A stretch of 64,000 nt of DNA from Clostridium sp. Lineage in GTDB: Bacteria; Bacillota; Clostridia; Clostridiales; Clostridiaceae. The translations under genes and the position numbers were made by a program. The notes beneath the pieces were generated by a model that was not told the origin of the DNA, did no database searches, and worked only from the letters and a program-made list of their open reading frames with translations. Of the stretch, positions 52,280-60,730 are shown one piece after another (positions within the stretch are counted from its first letter, which is position 1; each line of letters starts with the position of its first letter). Location: the NCBI RefSeq assembly GCF_029258205.1, contig NZ_JARHZJ010000044.1, positions 1 through 64,000 of the forward strand, given 5' to 3'.

Positions 52280-54004
52280 TTAATTTAATTTATTAACTAT
52301 TTTAGGAAGTTTTAGCGCAACGCATATGTAATTGTTTTTAACTAAAGAACACTCCAAATTACAATCTATACCATAATAGAGTTTTATTCTTTCTTTTACA
52401 TTATATATACCATATCCTTTTCCTGGCTTATTTAGCATCTCTTCTATGCTATTAATATCATTATTATTACTACTATTATAAATTTTAAAGATTAAAGAAT
52501 TTTCATTCTCCTGGAATTCAAATATAATCTTTCCTCTTTCTTTTCCATCATTACAATCAATTCCATGCTTAATAGCATTTTCAACTATAGGTTGTAGAAT
52601 AAAATTTAACATATTATTTTTCAGTCCATTTTCATCTATTCTATATTCAACATCAAAGCTATCTGAATGTGCTATTCTTTGAATTTCAATGTAGGATTTT
52701 ATATTATCAATTTCACTTTTAATATCTGTTATATCTTGTCCATTATTTAAGCTAGTTCTATAAAATTTAGCTAGATATCCTGTTATATCACTTATATCAT
52801 CATTTCCCTCTCTAATAGCCTTCCACTTTATAGTAGATAAACTGTTATATAAAAAATGTGGGTTTATCATAGCTTGTAATGCTTTAAGCTCAGTTGCTTT
52901 CTTCTCAATCTCAATTTTATATACTTTATTTATCATATCATTTAAGTCCCTTGTCATATGCCCAAAGCTATTTGTCACAATTCCTATTTCATCAGTATCA
53001 TCTGTAAAAATAGGATTATTGAAGTTTCCCTTTGAAACATCTTCAGCCTTATCCTTAAGTAATAATATTCTTCTACTTAAGGCTTTAGATAATATATTTA
53101 TTAATATAAACACTGCAATTAAACAAAAACTTACTATTAATAAAGTTGAGCCTATTATAGGAATTAATTTCTCTGTTATTTTATTTTTGTCTAAATAATA
53201 AAATACCTTCCAATTTGAAGCATCAATATTATTTTCACATATTAAATACCTATTTTCTTTTAAATTTGATTTAGATTTTATATTTAATATATTTTCTAAA
53301 ACTAATTCGTTTATTTTACTATTTTCCATCAACTTTTTAAAAACTATATTTCCACTATTATCTTTAATAATAATTCCATTATCTAAAAATTTCATATTTT
53401 CTAAAGGCTCTGTTATGATACTCATAAACAATTCAATTCTAAGAACACCTATAACTTTACTATTAGTTGTAGTATCTAATATACTTCTAGTTATAAATAA
53501 TTTTCCATCCTCATAACTCCAAAATGGCTTAAAACTCTTTTGACTTTTTTTATACCATTCTTCATCATCTACAAAATTACTTGGATTTAAAAATGAGCCT
53601 ATCTCTCTACTTACATTAGGAGTATATATATTTATTTCCTTTATGTAATCATCACTAGTTATAAAATACCAAAATATAGGCTCCACAGTATTATTTAAGG
53701 TTTGTGCTATTGATATATTATCATTAGGCTTATTTTCTATAATCTTCCTAAAGTTTAAGTTATAAGCAAGATATTTTGCATATCCTTCTTCTTTTTTTAA
53801 TTTAAAGTCTATCTCATCAGCAATTCTAAGACTATTATTTTCCATTGTCTTCTCAGTTTGTATTAATAAATTTTTTCTTGATTCACTAAAACTATAAACT
53901 CCTAAAACTATTATTGGTATAGATACAGATATACTAAAACTAATTATTAACTTCTTTCTTATAGATGCTTTTCCAAAAAACCATTTCATTAATTTCTCAA
54001 TCAT
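52280..54004 (-). CDS. YesM-type sensor histidine kinase
   Basis: 574 aa. Two membrane spans (about 18-38 and 280-305) flank an extracytoplasmic sensor of about 240 residues; a HAMP domain (about 305-360), His_kinase region with MINPHFLYNSLSTIKWKAI (phospho-His near 375) and HATPase_c domain (N box VENAIKHGID; GKGYGIYNVKERI) follow. It is the partner of the AraC-type regulator upstream and probably senses the operon's sugar. The longer frame has a GTG at 54016, but GTGAGG lies inside it; ATG 54004 is preferred. Gap to the regulator gene is 17 bp. Confidence 0.9.
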   Translation of the reverse strand: MIEKLMKWFFGKASIRKKLIISFSISVSIPIIVLGVYSFSESRKNLLIQTEKTMENNSLRIADEIDFKLKKEEGYAKYLAYNLNFRKIIENKPNDNISIAQTLNNTVEPIFWYFITSDDYIKEINIYTPNVSREIGSFLNPSNFVDDEEWYKKSQKSFKPFWSYEDGKLFITRSILDTTTNSKVIGVLRIELFMSIITEPLENMKFLDNGIIIKDNSGNIVFKKLMENSKINELVLENILNIKSKSNLKENRYLICENNIDASNWKVFYYLDKNKITEKLIPIIGSTLLIVSFCLIAVFILINILSKALSRRILLLKDKAEDVSKGNFNNPIFTDDTDEIGIVTNSFGHMTRDLNDMINKVYKIEIEKKATELKALQAMINPHFLYNSLSTIKWKAIREGNDDISDITGYLAKFYRTSLNNGQDITDIKSEIDNIKSYIEIQRIAHSDSFDVEYRIDENGLKNNMLNFILQPIVENAIKHGIDCNDGKERGKIIFEFQENENSLIFKIYNSSNNNDINSIEEMLNKPGKGYGIYNVKERIKLYYGIDCNLECSLVKNNYICVALKLPKIVNKLN

Positions 54005-54021
54005 ACATAACCTCACTTATC

Positions 54022-55542
54022 TTAACTATTTTTACGTTTAAATTGATTTGGAGTTACTCCAAAATAATTCTTAAATATACGATTAAAGTATGATTGATTT
54101 TCATATCCACACGCCTTACCAACTTGTACAATTTTCATATTACCTTCTTCTAAAAACTCCTTAGCCTTATTCATTCTAAAGTCAGTTATATATTTAACTA
54201 TATTTGAACCTGTTTCTTTCTTAAACACATAACTTAAATATGAAGAAGTAAAATTAACCTTATCTGCAATATAATCTAAACTTAATTCACTACTATATTC
54301 ATTTTTTATTATCTTTATTACTTTATTAGCTATACTTTTCTCATCTAAAATATCATTATTACATTCCTTTGCAATATCTTTAATAATGGATTCAAAAGCC
54401 ACTTTTAAGGTTTCACTTGAATTACATTTTAATATATTTTCTATAAAGTTCTTTTTCACTTCACTATTATATATATCAAAGGATTGGCAAAGTTTTTCTA
54501 TTAAATCATAAAAAAGATGATGTATGTATATAGTACTAAGTGATCCTGATTCTAACATGTATTCTATAAGCTTATTTATGTAAAACTCAATGTCATTTAA
54601 ATTTCTTTCATTTATAGAGTTTTTAAGATTTTCCTTTACATTCTCTATTTCAAGTGTGTATAAGTCATTAGGTTTATACTTATTAACTCTAATAATCCTT
54701 GATTCAAAATCATAAATATTTTCCTTTATATTATTTAACCCTTTTACCTCATCATAAATTTTTTCAATTCCACAAAATACATTACTAATAAAAAAAGACG
54801 AATTTTCATTTGCTAATAATTTAATTTCTCTTGATAATTTACAACAAACTTCCTCTAAAAATTCCTCTTTTATTTTTAAAGTGCTATACAATAATAAATA
54901 TGATTCATTAGGATAAAAATTTATATATTCATACGGGATTTTTAGATATGTATTTAATAGATTAAAGAAAATATACTCCCTCTCCTCAAAGAAATTATCT
55001 CTTGTTTCTATGTTTATTAATGCTAAATATTTATCTTTTAGCTGTATATTGTATACGTTTAACTTTTCATTAATATAATTTTGATTATTGTGGTTAGCTA
55101 ACAGCTTATAAAGTAAAATCTTCTTACTTGATTCCATAAGCAATTCTTTTTCTTTTTCTTCTTCCTTTCTTTTTACACAACTTTTTATCACCTCTTCCAA
55201 AACCCTTTTAAACTCATCTACTTCAATAGGTTTAAGTAAATAATCAACTACTTTTGCCTCTAAGGCTTTTTTAGCATAGTCAAATTCACTATATGCACTA
55301 AAAATTATTATTCTAATTTTAGGATCATATTTAAATGTTTCCTTTGCCAATTCTAGTCCATCCATAAAAGGCATCTTTACATCTGTAAAAAGAATATCTA
55401 TATGATTCTTCTTTATGTACTCTAAAGCCTCTTTTCCATTTACAGCTTTGGCTATATTCAAAGGAAATTCATATCTTTTTATAAGAAATTCAATCCCTTC
55501 ACGTTCTGTAGCCTCATCATCCACTAATAGTATTTTTAACAT
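54022..55542 (-). CDS. YesN-type response regulator with AraC DNA-binding domain
   Basis: 506 aa. Receiver domain 1-120 with acidic pocket VDDE (7-10), phospho-acceptor Asp54 in DILFTDVKMPFMDG and Lys in YLLKPIEV. A long central region (about 130-390) of unknown fold leads to two HTH_AraC helices (LSLDYIADKVNFTSSYLSYV and the signature IVQVGKACGYENQSYFNRIF). With the kinase it likely activates the sugar operon downstream. AAAAGGAG before ATG 55542. Confidence 0.92.
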   Translation of the reverse strand: MLKILLVDDEATEREGIEFLIKRYEFPLNIAKAVNGKEALEYIKKNHIDILFTDVKMPFMDGLELAKETFKYDPKIRIIIFSAYSEFDYAKKALEAKVVDYLLKPIEVDEFKRVLEEVIKSCVKRKEEEKEKELLMESSKKILLYKLLANHNNQNYINEKLNVYNIQLKDKYLALINIETRDNFFEEREYIFFNLLNTYLKIPYEYINFYPNESYLLLYSTLKIKEEFLEEVCCKLSREIKLLANENSSFFISNVFCGIEKIYDEVKGLNNIKENIYDFESRIIRVNKYKPNDLYTLEIENVKENLKNSINERNLNDIEFYINKLIEYMLESGSLSTIYIHHLFYDLIEKLCQSFDIYNSEVKKNFIENILKCNSSETLKVAFESIIKDIAKECNNDILDEKSIANKVIKIIKNEYSSELSLDYIADKVNFTSSYLSYVFKKETGSNIVKYITDFRMNKAKEFLEEGNMKIVQVGKACGYENQSYFNRIFKNYFGVTPNQFKRKNS

Positions 55543-55706
55543 CTCTTATACTCCTTTTATGATTAAAAAAATTTTAAACCTCAAATAATAATTATTATAT
55601 AAAATTAATTACCAATTCTACTTTAATATAATATATAATATATAATAAAAATTCAATAATACTTAACTTTCTCCTAACAATAGAATTGTTAATTCCTATA
55701 TAAAAT

Positions 55707-55752
55707 GGGCTGTATCAAAATATAATAACAAAACTTATTTTGACACAAGCCC
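55707..55752. repeat. Palindromic repeat/terminator, TGTATCAAAATA family
   Basis: GGGCTGTATC.. pairs with ..GACACAAGCCC; the interior GTATCAAAATATAATAA and AAAACTTATTTT is nearly identical to 17629-17680. It lies between the regulator promoter region and the 3' end of the next transcription unit. Confidence 0.65.
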
Positions 55753-55829
55753 AATATGAGAAAATTCCCTTATTAAAGTTATATTGAATGTTAAAACATA
55801 TTCTTTAGAATTTCTATTCAGTATATAAA

Positions 55830-58460
55830 TTAATTGCTAGTTTCACTTATATTATTTATTATTAACTTCCTAATCATATCAAAAGGAATTATAGTTATCG
55901 CAAATAATATAACTATTATCCAATTGCTTAGTGTTATAGGTGTACAACTAAATAGCTCTCCACCCACAAGTGTTAAGGCCACTTGTACAATAACTATTAT
56001 AAGCATAACTTTTATAAAATCTTTGTTTTCATTTATATGCTCTAAAAGATTTAATCCTTGACTTCTTACATTAAATCCATTAAATACTGCTGTTAAAACA
56101 AACATTGAGAAATATCCAGTTAATAATCTCTCTTTACTTGAGAACATATTAGTAAAGAATGGAACCTTTAAGAATACGAAACTTATTATTGTTATCCATA
56201 TTCCTGCAAATATAATTTGTTCCATCATTTTTTTAGAAACAATACTTTGCGTTCTTAACTTTGGCTTTTCTTGCATATATACTTTTAATGCTGGTTCTGA
56301 ACCTAAAGCTAAAGCACCTAATCCATCCATTATTAAGTTTATCCATAAAATATTAGTTATACTAAGAGGTTGATCTATTCCTACGAAAGGTGCTATAGCA
56401 CAAACAGCTACCGCAGCTACGTTTATTGTTAATTGGAATTTTATAAACTTTAATATATTGTTGTAAATAGTTCTTCCATATAGTATAGCATTTTCAATTG
56501 ACTTGAAATTATCATCTAATATAACTATATCTCCAACTTCCTTTGCAACATCTGTTCCTGACCCCATTGCAAACCCAACATCTGCTCTCTTTAAAGCTGG
56601 TGCATCATTTACTCCATCTCCAGTCATTCCACATACAAGGTTTAGTTCCTGAACTAATCTTACCATTCTTGATTTATCAGTAGGTAAAGCTCTTGCTATT
56701 ACTCTTAAGTTTGGCAAGATATTTTTAACTTCTTCGTCTGTCATATTATTTAATTCATCTGATGTTAAGGCTATATCAACAGAATTTTCTATAAGTCCAC
56801 AATCTTTTGCTATAGCTACTGCCGTTTCTTTTCTATCTCCTGTAATCATTACAACTTGTATGCCAGCATTTATTACTTCTTTAATAGCTTGTTTAGCTTC
56901 TGTTCTTACATCATCTCTTATCCCAACAAAACCAACCATTACAAGGTCATCAGGTAAAACATCTTCAATAAGATCACTTTCACTATAAGCAAAAGCTAAA
57001 ACTCTCATTGCCTTATTTGCTAATTGGTCTATTTTTTTATCTATATCTTCTTTACAAACAGAAACTATTTCACCTTGACTATTTATATATTTTTTAGCCT
57101 TTGATAATAGTTTTTCAGGAGCTCCTTTATAAACTGTGATTCCTTTTAATTGTGATGCAGAATATTTATTAGCTGAATTAAATTGTTGATTTCTTAAAAC
57201 TTCTATATCTTCATATTTATCAAGATTTTGTTTTGTCAAGAATTTAAGTAAAGCTTTATCAGTAGCATTACCTCCTATGACTTCTCCACTTCCATCAAAC
57301 ATAGCACCTGTATTTTTGCCAATACACCATGCCATAAGCTCTTTTATTTTTTCACTACTTTCATAGGTATTTTTTATATCTCCATCAAAGAATTCAACAA
57401 CTTCTAATTCACCTTTTGTTATTGTACCTGTTTTATCACTAAATAATATATTAAGAGAGCCTGCTGTTTCTATTCCTATAGGTTTTCTTACTAAAACATT
57501 ATTTTTTAACATTTTTGATGTATTTCTCATAAGAACTATAGCTATCATTAGTGGTAATCCTTCTGGAACAGCCATAACTATTATTACAACAGCAACCATT
57601 ATAGTTTCTAAAAACTCTTTAAATATTTCTATAAAACCTAATTGAATATATGCACTAATACTACCAGCATCAATCACATGTTTACTCATTAATGCGCAAG
57701 CAATAACTATTGCTCCAATATATCCAAATTTAGATATTTTATCTGCTAAGTCTGAAAGTTTTACCTTTAATGGGCTATCTACAGAATCATCAGCCATATC
57801 TTTAGCCATTTCTCCCATAACAGTATCCATACCTACTCTTCTAACTAACATTACACCAGAACCATTTACAGTAACAGTTCCTTTGAATAATGAAGTTTCA
57901 TCAACAAATATGTCTCCAGTTATTGTAGCAGCAGCTTCAGAATAACTTTCACTATTAAAATTTGCAGTTGTAGCATACTTTTTACACTCTTCTGATTCAC
58001 CATTTAAAATAGAGTTATCTACACTAATTGAACCTTCAATTAAAACACCATCAGCGGGTATTTTATCTCCCAATTGTAATATTACATAGTCCCCTACTAC
58101 AATTTCATCAACATTTACCTCTATTACTTTTCCATCTCTATATACTTTACATATTTCTTTTTTAGCACTACTCTTTAACTTTCTATATTCATTATCAGAT
58201 GCTACTTCTGTTTTAGCTGAAATTGTTGTAACAAGAATTATTGATATTACTATACCTATAATTTCTCCCCAATCAGCATAATGCATAATTGCCATTACAC
58301 CCAATATACAAGCTATTACTAAGAGTAGCTTTATCATTGGATCGCCAAAAGCTTCTTTAAATTTATCAAAAAAAGTTTCTGGTGGTGCTTCTTTAATTAT
58401 ATTAGCACCATACTTTTTCCTATTTTCATCGACCTGTTTCTTATTTAGCCCTTTAAACAT
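55830..58460 (-). CDS. Calcium-translocating P-type ATPase (PMCA/type IIB-like)
   Basis: 876 aa. Actuator motif LNGESEE (152-158), phosphorylation site SDKTGTITKGE with Asp342, KGAPEKLL nucleotide-binding motif, hinge MTGDGVNDAPALKRADVGFAMG, and ten membrane helices. The fourth helix has the Ca2+-site motif VPEGLP (298-303) and the sixth NLIMDGLGALALGSEP. It exports Ca2+ from the cytosol using ATP. GGGGAC SD before ATG 58460. It follows the ter operon on the same strand but behind a terminator and a palindrome, so co-transcription is uncertain. Confidence 0.92.
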   Translation of the reverse strand: MFKGLNKKQVDENRKKYGANIIKEAPPETFFDKFKEAFGDPMIKLLLVIACILGVMAIMHYADWGEIIGIVISIILVTTISAKTEVASDNEYRKLKSSAKKEICKVYRDGKVIEVNVDEIVVGDYVILQLGDKIPADGVLIEGSISVDNSILNGESEECKKYATTANFNSESYSEAAATITGDIFVDETSLFKGTVTVNGSGVMLVRRVGMDTVMGEMAKDMADDSVDSPLKVKLSDLADKISKFGYIGAIVIACALMSKHVIDAGSISAYIQLGFIEIFKEFLETIMVAVVIIVMAVPEGLPLMIAIVLMRNTSKMLKNNVLVRKPIGIETAGSLNILFSDKTGTITKGELEVVEFFDGDIKNTYESSEKIKELMAWCIGKNTGAMFDGSGEVIGGNATDKALLKFLTKQNLDKYEDIEVLRNQQFNSANKYSASQLKGITVYKGAPEKLLSKAKKYINSQGEIVSVCKEDIDKKIDQLANKAMRVLAFAYSESDLIEDVLPDDLVMVGFVGIRDDVRTEAKQAIKEVINAGIQVVMITGDRKETAVAIAKDCGLIENSVDIALTSDELNNMTDEEVKNILPNLRVIARALPTDKSRMVRLVQELNLVCGMTGDGVNDAPALKRADVGFAMGSGTDVAKEVGDIVILDDNFKSIENAILYGRTIYNNILKFIKFQLTINVAAVAVCAIAPFVGIDQPLSITNILWINLIMDGLGALALGSEPALKVYMQEKPKLRTQSIVSKKMMEQIIFAGIWITIISFVFLKVPFFTNMFSSKERLLTGYFSMFVLTAVFNGFNVRSQGLNLLEHINENKDFIKVMLIIVIVQVALTLVGGELFSCTPITLSNWIIVILFAITIIPFDMIRKLIINNISETSN

Positions 58461-58530
58461 ATCATGTCCCCTTTAAAACAAATAATAAACTTTTTCTAAC
58501 ATTTATATTTTACTAGTATAATACAAAATA

Positions 58531-58580
58531 AAAATATACATGAAAAATATTATTAGTTTTACATGTATATTTTTCTTTTT
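58531..58580. terminator. Bidirectional terminator
   Basis: AAAATATACATG/CATGTATATTTT with T-rich flanks on both strands; between terD and the Ca2+-ATPase gene. Confidence 0.6.
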
Positions 58581-58581
58581 A

Positions 58582-58617
58582 AATACTAAATAAATCTTAT
58601 AAGATTTATTTAGTATT
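58582..58617. repeat. Perfect 36-bp palindrome
   Basis: AATACTAAATAAATCTTA is followed directly by its exact reverse complement, with no loop. It is 10 bp beyond the last terD stop. Lacks a clear T run, so it is either part of the terminator region or an operator/3'-end stabilising element. Confidence 0.7.
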
Positions 58618-58627
58618 TTCCAAACTA

Positions 58628-59242
58628 TTATTGGTATAAAGCTAAGATTCCATTTAAATCTGCTATTTTTCCTTCTCCAACAGCTTTAAATTGCCATTCG
58701 CCAGCTTCTCTTATTAATTCAGCAAATATTACTGATGTTGCTGTTGAACCATTTTCTTTTAAGTTAAATTTACATATTTCTTTTCCATTTTCACAAGCAT
58801 CAAGAAGTCTTACATAAGAGTTGTTTACCATTCCAAAAGTTTGTCTTTTAGCCTGTGCATTATGTATTGTAACAACGAATACTATTTTTGCAATACTAGG
58901 ATTTATAGCGTCTAAGTCAATGTTTATTCTCTCATCATCACCATCTCCCGCACCAGTCCTATTATCTCCTTCTAAATAAATACCTTGTCCTTGTTTATTA
59001 TTAAAGAATATAACATTTTCAACAGTATTAAATCTATTATTAGCATCTAAAAGAAATGCTGCAATATCTAAATCAAAATCTGATCCATTATTAGCTACAT
59101 CCCATCCTGCTCCTAAAGTTACCTTTTTAAGACCTGGATTTCTCTTTGTTAAGTCTAAAATATCATTTTTTTGTAAGTTTAAAGTTATATTCTGTGTACT
59201 ACTATTTTCTCTTCCAAAACCAGTTCCTAAATTTATAGCCAT
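58628..59242 (-). CDS. terD: TerD-family stress protein (third in operon)
   Basis: 204 aa, one TerD domain of full length. The calcium-binding signature is GAGWDVANNGSDFDLDIAAF (about 44-63) and the second loop GDNRTGAGDGDDERINIDLD (about 97-116). It ends GEGKIADLNGILALYQ as in TerD/TerZ. Family members bind Ca2+ and support resistance to tellurite, chemicals and phage through unclear means. The longer frame starts with GTG 59251 abutting GAGGAG; ATG 59242, 8 nt from it, is preferred. Confidence 0.92.
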   Translation of the reverse strand: MAINLGTGFGRENSSTQNITLNLQKNDILDLTKRNPGLKKVTLGAGWDVANNGSDFDLDIAAFLLDANNRFNTVENVIFFNNKQGQGIYLEGDNRTGAGDGDDERINIDLDAINPSIAKIVFVVTIHNAQAKRQTFGMVNNSYVRLLDACENGKEICKFNLKENGSTATSVIFAELIREAGEWQFKAVGEGKIADLNGILALYQ

Positions 59243-59281
59243 TTTAATCACTCCTCATCTTGATATTTAAACTAAAATTTA

Positions 59282-59863
59282 TTATCTATACATTGAAACT
59301 AAAGAACCTACTGATGCTCTTAGAAGTTCTCCTTTAGCTTTAAATCTCCATTCATTATTTTCTTTTGTTAGCTCTGCAAATATTATTGCAGTGTTATTTC
59401 CACCATCTTCTGACAAGTTATATCTACAAATTTCTTGATTTCCTTTATCTTCATTGACTAATCTAACATATGCATTTTTTACTTTTGAAAAGCTTTGATT
59501 TCTTTTTTCAGCATCATATATAACAACTGAAAAAACAACCTTTTTACAGTATGATGGTAGTTCACTTAAATTTATAGATATTTTTTCATCATCTCCTTCT
59601 CCTTCCCCAGTTAAGTTATCACCATGAAGTTTAATACCTTTCCCATTCATATTACCAAAATAAATAACATCATTATTATTTCTAACAGTTTCATTTTGAT
59701 CTAATAATAATGCTACTAAATCTAAATCATAATCAGCAGCAAATGAAAAGAATCCTTTTTTAACAACATCCCAACCAGCACCTAACATAATATGATTTAA
59801 TTCTGGATCTTTTTTAGTTAAGTCCAAAACATCATTTTTTTGTAAATTTAATATTCCACTCAT
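59282..59863 (-). CDS. terD: TerD-family stress protein (second in operon, divergent)
   Basis: 193 aa. LGAGWDVVKKGFFSFAADYD then LDLVALLL and GDNLTGEGEGDDEKISINLS are the TerD metal loops, with an insert (FFSFAA) in the first. It lacks the GDGKIADLNGI end of its neighbours (ends RASVGSLVSMYR), resembling the TerE/YceE-like branch. 39 bp from the following terD gene; same operon. Confidence 0.9.
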   Translation of the reverse strand: MSGILNLQKNDVLDLTKKDPELNHIMLGAGWDVVKKGFFSFAADYDLDLVALLLDQNETVRNNNDVIYFGNMNGKGIKLHGDNLTGEGEGDDEKISINLSELPSYCKKVVFSVVIYDAEKRNQSFSKVKNAYVRLVNEDKGNQEICRYNLSEDGGNNTAIIFAELTKENNEWRFKAKGELLRASVGSLVSMYR

Positions 59864-59898
59864 ATTTGTTCATCCTTTCAATTACTTATAAATTTATT

Positions 59899-60516
59899 TT
59901 ACATATAAATGCTTAAAATTCCATTTAAATCCGCTATTTTCCCATCTCCTATAGCTTTAAACTGCCATTCTGTTCCGTCTCTATATAATTCAGCAAATAT
60001 AACTGAAGTAACAGTTGATCCATTTTCTTTTAAATTGAACTTGCACAGTTCTTTTTCATTATTTTCAGAATCTAGTAATCTTACATAAGAATTTTCAACC
60101 ATTCCAAATGTTTGTCTTTTAAGTTGTGCATTGTGAATTGTAACTACGAAAACTATTTTAGCAATATCATTTCTTATCATTGATAAATCTATTTGTATTC
60201 TTTCATCATCACCTTCACCAGCACCTGTTCTATTATCTCCTTCTAAAGCAATACCTTGTCCAGTCATATTGTTAAAGAATATAACATCCTCTGGAATATG
60301 TGCTACCTTATTATTTGAATTTAATAAAAACGCAGCAATATCTAAATCAAAATCTTGTCCAACTGTAGCTACATCCCATCCTGCTCCTAAAATAACTTTT
60401 TTTAATCCAGGATTTTTCTTTGTTAAATCTAAAATATCATTTTTTTTAAGATTAAGTGCTCCTAACCCATTATTAATTTCCATTCCACCATTAAATCCAC
60501 CTAAATTTATACCCAT
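59899..60516 (-). CDS. terD: TerD-family stress protein (first TerD in operon)
   Basis: 205 aa. Gly/Asn-rich start (MGINLGGFNGGMEINNGLGA), then VILGAGWDVATVGQDFDLDI and GDNRTGAGEGDDERIQIDLS. About as close to the third copy as expected for a recent duplicate (identical stretches such as FNLKENGST and GKIADLNGIL). AAGGAGG before ATG 60516. Confidence 0.92.
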   Translation of the reverse strand: MGINLGGFNGGMEINNGLGALNLKKNDILDLTKKNPGLKKVILGAGWDVATVGQDFDLDIAAFLLNSNNKVAHIPEDVIFFNNMTGQGIALEGDNRTGAGEGDDERIQIDLSMIRNDIAKIVFVVTIHNAQLKRQTFGMVENSYVRLLDSENNEKELCKFNLKENGSTVTSVIFAELYRDGTEWQFKAIGDGKIADLNGILSIYM

Positions 60517-60609
60517 AAAAATTCCTCCTTTTAAATATTTGCGATCTGTTAAGTTATAAAAAACTATATATGTCTGGATTTGAGATAAGTAGGCTAATCA
60601 AAAATATCA

Positions 60610-60642
60610 AATTAAAGATACCTAATATTGATATCTTTAATT
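60610..60642. other. Intercistronic hairpin inside the ter operon
   Basis: AATTAAAGATA/TATCTTTAATT with an 11-nt loop, enlarged by GTAGG/CCTAC pairs outside it (about 60590-60650). It lacks a T run, so it may be an RNA processing or stability element or harbour an internal promoter in the 214-bp gap. Confidence 0.5.
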
Positions 60643-60730
60643 AACCTACAAAAATCAAATCACACCATATTTTTCAAAAACACAAAAATTTATATTAATA
60701 ATTAGTAATGACTTAACATCTATATAAAAT

